DNA of 64,000 nt from Trichoplusia ni (Eukaryota > Arthropoda > Insecta > Lepidoptera > Noctuidae). A program made the translations under genes and the position numbers. Below, piece by piece: positions 13,497 through 23,800 of this stretch (position 1 is its first letter; each line of letters starts with the position of its first letter). Below the pieces are notes generated by a model that worked only from the letters and a program-made list of their open reading frames with translations, did no database searches and was not told the origin of the DNA. The stretch lies in contig NC_039482.1 of the NCBI RefSeq assembly GCF_003590095.1, positions 13,285,657 through 13,349,656 on the forward strand, given 5' to 3'.

Positions 13497-13678
13497 TCCT
13501 ACTAATAATATAAACGCGAAATATTGTGAGTATGGATGTGTGTTTGGTACCTCTTTCACGTAAAGAATATTGAATGGGTTTTAATTAAACTTATCAATAA
13601 TATATACATTCGTATTAAGCTCATAATATAGGTGCCTGAAATACTGATCCTGCGCACACGAAGTCGCGGGTACTAAGT
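13497..13678 (+). mobile_element. Non-autonomous Helitron-like element (plus)
   Basis: Begins TCCTACTAATAATATAAACG, passes GAGTATGGATGTGTGTTTGG and CTCTTTCACGTAAAGAAT, and ends ACACGAAGTCGCGGGTACTA. It is a diverged copy of the 6.5 kb element. Confidence 0.55.
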
Positions 13679-14524
13679 TGTTTTTAAAAGCCACAATTGG
13701 CGATGTCCCTAGATTACGATGGCAATGGTATCGACAGTTGGCTACTTAATCCTCCATATTCCGGCCGGAATGATTCTTCAAGATCTCTGAAGTCTACACA
13801 AAATGGTCTTCTACAAAACATCAATTCAGAAAATTAGAACAGTTTCGATAGGTGAGCCAAATTAGGTAATGAATGTACCACCTGTAATTTGTTAACATAC
13901 CGATTAATCCACAAAAAATAGAGCACAATTTTATGGAAAGGAAGAAGCAAGCTTTAATTTTTTGTCTCTTTGAAACTTTTTACATCCGGTAGTCACAATA
14001 AAAAGCTCAATTAAAAACGTTTTCTAACGTTCACGTGTTTGTTCAACAGTTTCAACTTCCCCGTCAGCTTACGGATGTTAATTAACCCGGGTAATCCGGC
14101 TGTGATTTGTTGTTCGGGCTAATGATGACGTGTGAATCTGTCTGTGTATGACTGATGCGGAGATGTATTCCGATATGTCAAAGCGATCCATTATGTCTTA
14201 AGTGAGGGTGTAACCGTAATAACCTTATTATAAAATAAACATTTAATAAAATGGTAGGTTCCGAAGCGTTTTCAAAGAATCTTATTCTTTATTCAATCCG
14301 ATTTTGCAAAGCGCCTGTTAATTTCAATTACCGGGAGACAAGAATTTTGTTGCTTAATAACACACCAAAAGCACAGTAGAGAAATATATCTGTGTAGCCT
14401 GTCTATAACAATACCCTGTATACCGCGCGTCCGATAGCCCTGTGAACTGTAGAAATAGACAAAGTAACACGAACATACTCTCCCCACAGTTAAAACGGTT
14501 ACCAATGGTTGTTTAGATATACTA

Positions 14525-14670
14525 AGTTTTTGGTGTGTAAGTAGCTAATTGCGTGACTTTAACAAATGTAAATACGTGATTAGGTGCACATTGTAGAGTC
14601 ACGCAATTATTTTCTAAGTACTGATTATTTTCTACATAAACGCTGATTAAAAATTACACACTAAAATCTA
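14525..14670. mobile_element. MITE-like nested inverted repeat
   Basis: The outer arms are TTTTTGGTGTGTAA (left) and TTACACACTAAAA (right). The inner arms are TAATTGCGTGACT (from 14547) and AGTCACGCAATTA (to 14609), both perfect complements. No coding capacity and no second copy in the window. Confidence 0.55.
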
Positions 14671-15089
14671 ACTACAGCGTATCCTTACAATCACTCATAA
14701 TCGTAACCATCGAACTTAAGCACCAAGTTAAGTGAAACTAGCAACTGGTTGTTCTTTATCAAGGCCTCCAAAAAAATCCGTACGTAACACGAAGGATAAG
14801 AAAACGTTGGAAATAGTCCCAAAATGGGTAAAACGCGTGTAGGGTTTACGTGGATTAAAGAGAACGGCTAGATAAGATTGATTGCCACAGTTAGTTTAAC
14901 CGTCTGCGATTGATTACGGCTGCCCCGGCATTAGGTCGGGATTAGCTCGACAAATATCTCCACGCCGCCGAGACAAAAAGCTCCTTAATGTAAGGTGCCA
15001 AACATTTGAGAGGAATCCGTGTGGGTTCTGCGGGCGTCAGGTGTGTTGAAGTGGAAAATATTTTGAATAGGTTATTTGAAATAGATATT

Positions 15090-15313
15090 GAAAGTCCTTT
15101 TATGATATAAGTTATGATTTATACCTGCCCTAATTTTTAACATTTTCCTTTGTATCTTCGCTCCTATTAGTCGCAGCGTAATGGTATATAGCCTATAACC
15201 TTCCTCGATGAATGGTCTATTCAACACAAAAAGATTTTTTCAATTTGGACCCGTAGTCCTTATTAGCGCGTTCAAACAAACAAACTCTTCAGCTTTATAT
15301 ATTAGTATAGATT
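15090..15313 (-). mobile_element. Helitron-like element, 5' part (minus)
   Basis: On the minus strand it begins ATCTATACTAATATATAAAG, then GCTGAAGAGTTTGTTTGTTT and GAACGCGCTAAT. It matches 40837-41045 closely, with both copies carrying CTAATAGGAGCGAAGATAC-type words. Confidence 0.6.
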
Positions 15314-16347
15314 ATTTACATGTAAAATTAGGGTCGCGAGAAGGGCAAAAGTAATAAAATGCCAGTCTTATAAATATTATATTCATTATTCTTCAAATAC
15401 ATTTTTAACCCACAATTTTAGTAATGATACATATTACAATTACGCATAAATACACAATCTTGAACAATATATTTTAATTTAAAATAGTTTGCAGTCTATA
15501 TAAACATACAAGCTAAAACACTAATCTAAAAGGTTTTTGTGGAGCAATAACATAAACATCAAGCATACTATGAACTGCACATACTTTGCCTAAAATATCG
15601 GTAGATAGCTTAAGCAATCTTCGAGCCAAATCCCACCTATTTCAGTAGAACTTTTGAATTAGGAAAAGTAATTTTCACATCTGTAACGATCTTGCTTCAA
15701 AAGGTCGTGGTAGATCTGAGATGCACCTGACCCGTATCGGTATCAACATTCTAGGGTCGGTACCTATCTACGAAAATTGATACGCTCGACGCATTACGCG
15801 TATGTAAATGTTTTAATATTCGACATATTGGCTTTACGCAGCATTTGCTAAGTTAGCTGGGGGCCTACCATATAGAACTTACAATTAGGTATAGAAAATA
15901 GGCGTGACTCTAAGCTGTGTCAATTCCGCATCGACCTAATTTTGAGTGGAGTCGGTAGGCCCCCCATCGGCCCCATTTGAGTATGTGTATATTATATTGT
16001 ATATATGAATATAATGCAGAAAATCTTGAAGCAGCCGCAGCTCTAGCCAGCCTTACATTTTGAACTATGACAACGATTGTGTATAAATAAATAGGTTCAG
16101 AGACCTTTTTCTAAAATACCAAACATTTATTATTGCACATTAGCCAATTGAATTTAAAGTTAATAATTTATTTGTAAATATTCATGATTTTGATTTTTGA
16201 ACACTTTTATAATAGGATCTAAGCTTACAAAATAGTTATTCTGTACAAAGATGTTCATTATACTCTAAAAATAAAATATTCTTAATATCTTGATTCTAGG
16301 ATCTAATTGAGATTGACATTATAGTGCATTGATTGCTTATTTTACAA

Positions 16348-16651
16348 TAGGAATGACGACAATTTTTTTTTTCAGTGTCCGTCCTGTATAATAATGGATA
16401 CGTATTTTTTTATTTGTCCCGCAAACAAAAATTGACCAAATTACAGTGAATGAAACTTACGCGTGACGTCACGATTATGTATAAATTTTACCATATCGTT
16501 ACGTCACAAGCCCCCTCTCCTGAACTTCAAAGCAGTTAATCTGTGTCAATTCTAGTTTTTCTGAAAAAGGAAAAAATGCGTGCATACTTTTCAATTATCT
16601 AACTGAGGGACTAATTAGATTTTTTCCTTTTATACCCAGTCGACTTTCCTA
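16348..16651 (-). mobile_element. 304-bp MITE (family M1, copy 2) in the zinc-finger 3' UTR
   Basis: Terminal inverted repeats TAGGAATGACGAC and GTCGACTTTCCTA, with TA at both edges as in Tc1/mariner-type target duplications. It matches copies at 4852-5167 and 45107-45402 along its whole length, including the conserved core ACGCGTGACGTCACG. The right edge lies 17 bp from the zinc-finger stop codon. On the minus strand it carries AATAAA at 16414-16409, where the other two copies read AATTAA. Confidence 0.8.
16409..16414 (-). terminator. Candidate poly(A) signal of the zinc-finger gene, inside the MITE
   Basis: AATAAA on the minus strand, about 255 nt past the stop codon and inside the inserted MITE. 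A competing AATAAA lies beyond the element at 16141-16136. Confidence 0.35.
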
Positions 16652-16668
16652 TTAAAGATATTAACTAG

Positions 16669-18102
16669 TTATGGTGACAATGTTATAACATGATCATATT
16701 TATTTTCCAATTTACACTCTTGTTTAATGTTCATAGAATTTTCTGCTTTTTCCTTTTCAGCTTTAATTTTACCTAATGGCATCATGGTCATTTCTGTGCT
16801 GTGATGCTTCATAATGTGCCTATGTATGGAATCCTTTGCGAAGAACTTTTTGTCGCAGTGTGGGCACTGGTAGTTCTTTTCAACATGCCGCTTCTGATGT
16901 ATTTCTAACTTTTCAGCATTTTCAAGAAACATTCCGCATGTCAAACAAGCAACATTACTCAGTGTGTGCCGTGCTTTATGTGTTTTCAGTGAAGCCTCAG
17001 TGTAAGAACTATATTCGCATATATCACAATGATATTTCTTAGCCTTTTGATGTACTCGTCTTCTGTGATTACAGAGTTCTCCGAGCGTGAAAAAGTTAGC
17101 AGGGCAAATCTCACAGATATAGCTTCTCACACCGCTGTGGCGTTTCATGTGAGTATTCAAATTCGTACGACATTTAAACATTTTCTTACATATCTCACAC
17201 TGAACTGATTTTGGCCTGTGTATCCGCAAGTGTTTGTAATATTTACTTCTTCCTTGTATATGTTTACCGCAGACATGGCATGTTGTTTCAACTTTGTAAT
17301 CTTTGTGATAAGCCTCTCTGTGGCCTTGTAGGGAACTATGTTGTGTGAAAGACTTGGGGCAGTCGCGGCAGTGGAACCGTCTATCACCTGTGTGTGTTGT
17401 CAAATGTGCATCCATATCCTTGATACGTTTTGTACTGTATGTACACTCAAGACAGTGAAACACCCGGTCCCGGCCCAGTCCTTCGACGCGGATTTTGTCG
17501 GCGACTCTGCAGCTGCGAGACTGTGTTTTGATATGAACATTATAAGCTTTAAATGATTTAAAAACTCGTTTGCATTTCTGACAAATTAACTTTTCCGGTT
17601 GGTGTACTTTCCTCCAGTGTACAGCTAACTTGCATTTACTCTTGAAACTCTCTCCACAGTCATCACATATTAACTTCACTTGAATGGGTTTGTTTTTCTT
17701 GGTGGTATTTTCTTCTGTGTCACTGCCTATTGCTACAGGTTCTATAACTTCATTTTCGAATACATCTGGGCTCCCTACTTCGGCTATCTCAAGCAATCCA
17801 TTAACTACACTAGGAACTGGCACCTTCAATGGTTTAGGTTTATTTACAAGGGCGCGCAGAATCTTATCCGAGGTCTCAAACTTCTGTTTGAAGTCGACAG
17901 CAGATTCAAGTTGCAATAAGCATTCTGGACATATTAACTCTGGGTATCCATCGTTTTCTTTTACATCAATATTCGTCACATATTTAATTCTGTCTGATAT
18001 TAAAGCATCATTGTATTTCTCAAACACAAAAAAGAATATTTGTTTCTCTAAATCATAACGCAGGCAAACTCTGCAGTTAACAGGTTTTGTGGTTTGTTCC
18101 AT
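16669..18102 (-). CDS. ZAD / C2H2 zinc-finger protein, 477 aa, intronless
   Basis: A single open frame on the minus strand. The start is set by an in-frame TAA two codons upstream and a good context (A at -3, G at +4). Residues 10-75 form a ZAD domain with zinc ligands Cys10, Cys13, Cys58 and Cys61. ZAD is an arthropod-expanded dimerisation domain. After an acidic linker come ten C2H2-type fingers, at about 146-167, 174-198, 217-237, 245-266, 275-295, 302-322, 330-351, 359-379, 386-406 and 413-434. Finger 2 is atypical (His190 to Cys198, a seven-residue gap). The basic C-tail holds two SUMO-consensus sites, IKAE (446-449) and IKQE (459-462). It is presumably a nuclear DNA-binding regulator; its targets cannot be read from sequence, and orthology in this fast-evolving family is uncertain. 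Confidence 0.96.
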   Translation of the reverse strand: MEQTTKPVNCRVCLRYDLEKQIFFFVFEKYNDALISDRIKYVTNIDVKENDGYPELICPECLLQLESAVDFKQKFETSDKILRALVNKPKPLKVPVPSVVNGLLEIAEVGSPDVFENEVIEPVAIGSDTEENTTKKNKPIQVKLICDDCGESFKSKCKLAVHWRKVHQPEKLICQKCKRVFKSFKAYNVHIKTQSRSCRVADKIRVEGLGRDRVFHCLECTYSTKRIKDMDAHLTTHTGDRRFHCRDCPKSFTQHSSLQGHREAYHKDYKVETTCHVCGKHIQGRSKYYKHLRIHRPKSVQCEICKKMFKCRTNLNTHMKRHSGVRSYICEICPANFFTLGELCNHRRRVHQKAKKYHCDICEYSSYTEASLKTHKARHTLSNVACLTCGMFLENAEKLEIHQKRHVEKNYQCPHCDKKFFAKDSIHRHIMKHHSTEMTMMPLGKIKAEKEKAENSMNIKQECKLENKYDHVITLSP

Positions 18103-18105
18103 TAT

Positions 18106-18111
18106 TTACAT
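18106..18111 (-). promoter_or_regulatory. Start-stop mini-uORF before the zinc-finger start codon
   Basis: The minus strand reads ATGTAA, three bases (ATA), then the main ATG. The upstream ATG is followed at once by a stop in the same frame as the gene. If the mRNA leader includes it, it would be a start-stop element, a type known to slow or stall initiating ribosomes. Its presence in the mature leader is inferred. Confidence 0.4.
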
Positions 18112-18173
18112 CTTCATTCAAATTACTTGATTTTCTATTTACTAAAACAAATATTATTGCTAAAATGCGAAGT

Positions 18174-18186
18174 GACATATATAAAT
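18174..18186 (-). promoter_or_regulatory. Possible TATA-like box of the zinc-finger gene
   Basis: The minus strand reads CATTTATATATGTC about 75-85 nt upstream of the start codon, which would leave a short AT-rich leader. In AT-rich DNA such a match is weak evidence. Confidence 0.25.
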
Positions 18187-18369
18187 GAGCACATTGCGCT
18201 GCAGGCGAAAAAAAACAAAATATACATATCTTTAGCTTTTAATATGTTTTGTCTCAGTTTGTTACCTGCCAAAAGTAGCTCGTCCCTTTTTAATGCTATT
18301 GATAATTGAATATTGATCATATTACACATAGCTGAAACGCGCATCATGACAGGTCGAAGCAAGTGTTGC

Positions 18370-20200
18370 TATGATAAAATATACACAAAGAGTGGCCATA
18401 ATATGTTTTTTTAGTTTACGGGGTTTTTTTCTGTGTAGAAAATGTCACCCCGATGATTTTTACAAATACTTTAAAAAATTAACACTTACATATATAATTA
18501 GTGGCCTGCCCGCAATATTAGGCCATAATATGTTTAGTAATATTTTCCAAAAGAAATAAAAAAATATTAAAATGGTCGTCTAAAGGCCTGTACAAGAGGA
18601 TTTTGAATGTTCAGTTTAAAATTATTGGAATGCTTCTCAGTTCTCCTTTACTATGAACGAAAGATTTTTTTGCAGACAAGACTGGAAGACGGTCGACTGT
18701 CCATCGCCCATTCCCATTCTCATGTTAGACTGGCGATGTAAACAGGCCGTTTACTCATTCCTGTTTCGTACCGCCTTGATTTTTTTAAACGCATATAAAA
18801 TATACGATAATATTTTAAACTAAACTCGTCTCTTATCGTTTCAACTTTAAGGGGAGGTATTGATTCAAATAAAACGCAATTTCAAAATAAATATTAGTTT
18901 ATATCTCTCATTTTTATAATTTCTACAATACATATATTATTATCATCACTTTATTCTTACTTAATCAGATATCATATGGAATTCAGTTTTAAAAACTAAC
19001 TTTTAACGCAACTTACAATTAAATTCTAATAAAATTGACAGATAAAAGAATCTAAGAAGACTAGTAAACTTTATTGGGCACAGACACACATTTTTACATC
19101 AAATGGGAACATCGTAGCAGCCGAATCAAACTAAAAGATAACAGAACATAAGAGTACAAGTTACTTTTTAATTAATTGAAATTATGGTACTTTTTCTTCA
19201 CACTTTTATCCTTACGTCAAGTTAGGTAGTGTCTAGGTACTTAATTTTCATTGAGAGTATAAAAAGGCTTATAAAAAACAATAGCTGAAGGCTTATAAAA
19301 AAAAATAGCTAAATAAAAAAACAGTTGATTTCTTTTCTAATATTTATAACATTTAAAATATGTTGAGACTTGTAAAATACTTTGATGACGTTGCTGCATT
19401 AGTGAATTAAAAAAGATGAATACGAAGTTACATCGTTTTTTTTATTTAATGAAACATCACATAGTCTGGTAAATAATAATTACAGATTATCACAATCATT
19501 ATCATTGTTTAAAAACAAATGTCTATGGCGCTGTCATTTATGGTTCGAGTAATTCCCGCCAAAATACATGAAACATTTTAAACTTTTATCTTTCGCTTTA
19601 TAATGAACTACATCTCATATGAGTAGGTAAGGCACTGATTATGTTATATTTTTACAATCACACAGAAGACTTGTCGTTTTATAAATCTCAAAATAGGTTA
19701 TTTATTGGTCCCACAACGACTTTCATGAACTTTTTGTAGTCATGGCGTGGCTTAATTTTTAGTGTTTTATAACGAAGTGAAGGCAATCCTAGCTTAAAAA
19801 TAACCTATTGTACTTGTCACTACATGGCTTTTTGTTTTAGCAACTGTCTGTACTTATAACAATATTGAAATATAATAATTATTATTCTTATTCTATAGTG
19901 TGTCATTGGTCTATTATTGGTGCATCTTCTAGTCTGTTTAGAAATCCCTAATTGCTGTTGTGTTGAACGATAACACAATTTCATATGTTCAGAATGCGTT
20001 TGGCTCAGCTGCGTATATTCAGGATTATTGTATTTTAACTTCCCCACATCACAAACTCCCTTCAACAAATAAAGGAACAACATTGTTCGCGTGAAGTCTG
20101 GCCTGAGTAAAGCATCTTTACTTACTACTATTTATGGTAGGTATAAAAGGTATTGTTAACAATTATTAAGGTTGTAGTTTATGTTACACATTATGAGTTC
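18370..20200. other. Intergenic region between the two minus-strand genes
   Basis: AT-rich sequence with no recognisable exon. It probably contains the 3' UTR end of the CUB-LDLa gene and the upstream region of the zinc-finger gene. A short tandem duplication lies at about 19265-19312: two roughly 24-bp units beginning GGCTTATAAAAAA. Confidence 0.5.
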
Positions 20201-20213
20201 TCAGTATAATGTC

Positions 20214-20219
20214 TTTATT
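20214..20219 (-). terminator. Candidate poly(A) signal of the CUB-LDLa gene
   Basis: The minus strand reads CAATAAAG here, about 380 nt past the stop. A second AATAAA lies at 20371-20366 and another at 19706-19701, so the true 3' end is open. Confidence 0.3.
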
Positions 20220-20600
20220 GGAATGCGAAAAGCTATTTACATTTGGAATTATCGTGTCAAAACAGCTGTCCTGTTGTTAGAAGCAGGATGCGTCAATTAC
20301 AAGCAGAATTCCAAATGCAATGATTCATTGGTCGTCTAGTAGTGTTAAATTATGGAAACAGGATATTTATTACTCATTTAACAGTTCATCTTTGTCAAGA
20401 CCTTTTAATACAAATTACGTAATATGTCACAATAAGGCAACTAACACACTGGCGACCGATCAATCGCGTGTCTCATTTGCCTACATTTGTCTTTTTTGTC
20501 TTACGATAGTCAAACTACGTTTGTCTTGAGTGACATCACCGCTACATTAACCTATAATTTTAATAGTCTACCTACGTACTAGCTAGAGCGGGGGTTGTGT

Positions 20601-20839
20601 TCAATCCGGGGGCTCCTGGTGCGAGCAGTGTGGGACAGGCGTGGGGGACGACTTGAAGGCGCGCGGGAACAGGGACGAGTAGGAGGGGGGCGGCTCGTAC
20701 TCCGGCGGGGAGGGGGGGAGCGGCTGCGTGAACAGCTGCTGCGACGCCGCCGTCACCGTCACTGTTGGGGACAGGTCGATGCATGAGGGCGGGATGTTGA
20801 TCGGCGTGTCTGATGGCTTCGAGCGTTTGCAGCAGCATT
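20601..20839 (-). CDS. Exon f: cytoplasmic tail with two PPxY motifs, and stop
   Basis: The acceptor is TGTACTTTCAG before 20839. The exon has 78 residues and a TGA at 20603-20601. It is markedly GC-rich. The tail begins with three cysteines next to Lys-Arg (possible palmitoylation), then Ser/Thr/Pro-rich sequence with an LSPTVTVTA stretch, then PLPPSPPEYEPPPSYSSLFP, which contains PPEY and PPSY. Such paired PY motifs are recognised by WW domains of Nedd4-family E3 ligases and often direct endocytosis. Another reading frame here is also open over a long stretch, but only this frame continues the spliced protein. Confidence 0.87.
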
Positions 20840-23800
20840 CTGAAAGTACAGAAGTTCAATGAATAAAACATCTAGACAAAAATATTGACTGCAATAATAT
20901 ATGTGCAAGCTTGTCTCTATATTTACCGAGTTAAGTTATGTTAAAACTGAGTGCTTTTTTTATTTCAAAAGGTGACGATAAGTAACAAGTCGATGTGTGA
21001 GTAATCAATACTTATTGGTAGTGACCTATTTTTCATTTAATTTAGGCCTTGTTTGAAGTGTAAATATTTTCAAAACACTGTAATCATATGGGCGGTAATT
21101 CTAAACAAAGCTTTAGGTGTGCCATTTGTGTACAATAGGACGAACTCTTTGTCTCTTTTACGTCTTGTATCTAGTATCAGCTCAAATTCCAACAATCAGT
21201 CTCGTTTAAGCAAATCTGCCTTTTTATATAGTAATTGTTACTCACCCCAAGCCAGACAGAACATGAGTATAGTAGCGCAGACCAGCATGCCTACGACCAG
21301 ATAGCTCCAGGGCCCGTAAGGTTTCAGCGCCGCCGCGAACTCCATAAACGCATTAGATGTCTTCTCACCTTCGCTGATCTTCACTGTAACCGTCAAATCA
21401 CCTGTTACCAAACAGTTCTACGATGGAAATGCAGTTTTTTAAGCGGAAATAAGGAGTAGGTTCCTTTCAAATATATTAATTTCGAGTAAACGTTGTTTAG
21501 GCAAATGGTGCATAAGAAAATATCTGGTTATATAAAAAGGGGTATGCAGGACCAACCCAATATGGCGAAAAACTGGTCAAGCCGTTTTGGAGGAGTTCAA
21601 TACAAACAGCGCGACACGAGAATGTTCTATATTAGATGAGGCTACTATTTGGTTATAGAGTAAAATCTTAAGAAAAGCTTATTACCGCTTTGAGCTAAAA
21701 ACTGTTACATTTTGTCTCCATTAACTGTACAGTTCAGGGAAATTGTTATGATAATAATTGATTCGCAATTGTGTTGATGATTTGCCCACAGTTGAGGATG
21801 TAAATTAAACAAACAGGTAATAAGTATATTGTTTGTTTGGATTAAACTGAATGAGAATGTAATGTTAGTGTTATGGGAAAATTATTACTTTATGGTTATG
21901 GTCGGGAAATATTTCTCACAATCTAAATAAAACAACTCATTATTTTTCTTTTCGAAAGTAGTCAGAATTTAGTCTAAGTGGCTCGTAGCTTACTACTAAA
22001 ATTATCAGGTGTGCTTTTTTTTTGCAAAATTTTTAACTGATAATTACTCAGTAATACAGATATGAATTTGAAAAAGCATCGGTCAGGGCCAGTATTTTTT
22101 AATCTTCATTCACACCACAAGTCTATAACTTTTTTATAATAATTTTGGCCTCAAACAGCAAAACAAAAACTCACTAATAACTGAAGGCTTCGTCATTCCA
22201 TCAGGTTGGTCGAGACCTAGCAACTCCTGGTTCCTGGCAGCGAACCTCCTCAATAGCTCCAGCAGTGGGGGGTCGTGCCTGTGGGAGCAGGCGCTCGGGT
22301 CCTCGTCCTCACCACCCGGGCAGTGCCGCACCCCGTCACAGACCAGGTACGAGGCGATGCATAGGCTTGTCACACCGCACACGAACTGAGAGTCGTTGTT
22401 GCAGATTGCTCCTGAAATTGTAATGAGGGTAAGTTAGTATTTTGTATGTAATCAGTTGGGGTAATGGCCCTATCTTTATCTAGCCCACTGTGCCCCAGAC
22501 AGTGTGGACAGAACAGAACAGAGAATCGTGGAAACGTTTCTCTCTTCTGGGTCTCATGGAACCAACCCGCGCGGTAGGCGGTTAGATTAGCGGTTCATAA
22601 ATATAATAATGAAGAAGTTCGTAGATTCAATAATATTACTTCATAAATTTCTTTAAGTGGTGTCGTAGATTAATCAGAATGAGAGTATTTAGCGGTAGAG
22701 AAAATCACGAAAATCAGTATTCCGACTCTTTGTTATTTAATTAATAAGATGGTGTTTCACTTTGACTTTGAAATTCCCAAGTACATTAAAATTTTTGGTT
22801 GTCCCAACTTACCACTGTTGACGGCGGTAACCACAAGCCTCAGTTTTTCGGTGTGCTGGTAGGGGGAGGTGGGGGGGTTCCACACGATTTTCAATTTGGA
22901 AGGCAGGAGCTTGGTGCCGGCTCTAGCTGCCACTGCTGCCGCGTTTCCGCCGCAGAGGTTAAGGCGCCACATCGGACTTTTTGCGTCACCAATGTACTGG
23001 AAAAGATGATAGGGAAAATTAAATTTTGCGTTCGAAACGGAATAATTTATAAAATACACTGATTTGCGTTTGTTGAGCCAGTTCAAGATACTGAGTAAGT
23101 TGTTTGTCTACATCGGTAAAAGTAAAGAGAAATTGTATTAGCTAGCCCATTTTTTTTCCTCAGAGGCTAATTAAGAAAAAAGACCTAGACTAGACCTGTC
23201 ACCGGAAAACCAGTAAAAATGTTGAGGACTAAAATTTTTACTACAGACTGCGATGAAATCCCTTTAAGTCAATGACGATACCTTTAATTATTTTGTTCGA
23301 CCGTCCTTAACCTGAAATCACTGGTCCTCTGAGTGCATGTACTGTTATTTGTTTGTGAACGCGTGGGATCCATTAACAACGGGTACCAAGTATGGAAGAA
23401 ACAAGATGGCTGACGATTGAGAACATTTGACTTCAATTAACCCGAATATTCTTGTAATACAATAAGCGAACCATCATGCTTCGTTTCCGCTGGCACATTT
23501 CTTCAGAGAACAATACTACTGAAGTCATTAATTAAAAAATAATTAAGATTTGAATGTCATCATACGGTTGTGGTTTTCGAACAATGATTTTGGATCTCAC
23601 GGAGATTTTACAATAATTTGTTTTTAGATCAAGATAAGCAGTAAATATACAATCTTTTACTAAGCGTATTTAATCATTTTAATTATGTTGATCCATAACA
23701 TCTAGTAGCATCAATTACCTTAGCATGATGCATAAATAATCAAGTTATCTAGACATCGTCTTACACCTGACCTTAATTAGTAGCATAAAAAACAACCGAC

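Larger units (their letters stand above)
11830..16340. other. Intergenic 11.8-16.3 kb
   Basis: No exon recognised. Apart from the elements listed separately (13497-13678, 14525-14670, 15090-15313) I see only AT-rich unique-looking sequence. The zinc-finger 3' UTR may extend into the right end. Confidence 0.45.

Noticed and set aside
16348..16651. Idea that the conserved 300-bp block is a shared exon or enhancer
   Set aside because: Terminal inverted repeats with TA at the edges, both orientations, and one truncated copy fit a mobile element better.
17684..18058. 124-codon plus-strand open frame
   Set aside because: Shadow of the zinc-finger gene, which has unmistakable ZAD and C2H2 patterns on the other strand.
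20595..20871. Long open frames on both strands over exon f
   Set aside because: GC-rich DNA opens several frames. Only the minus frame entered from the spliced phase-1 junction gives the PPxY tail.
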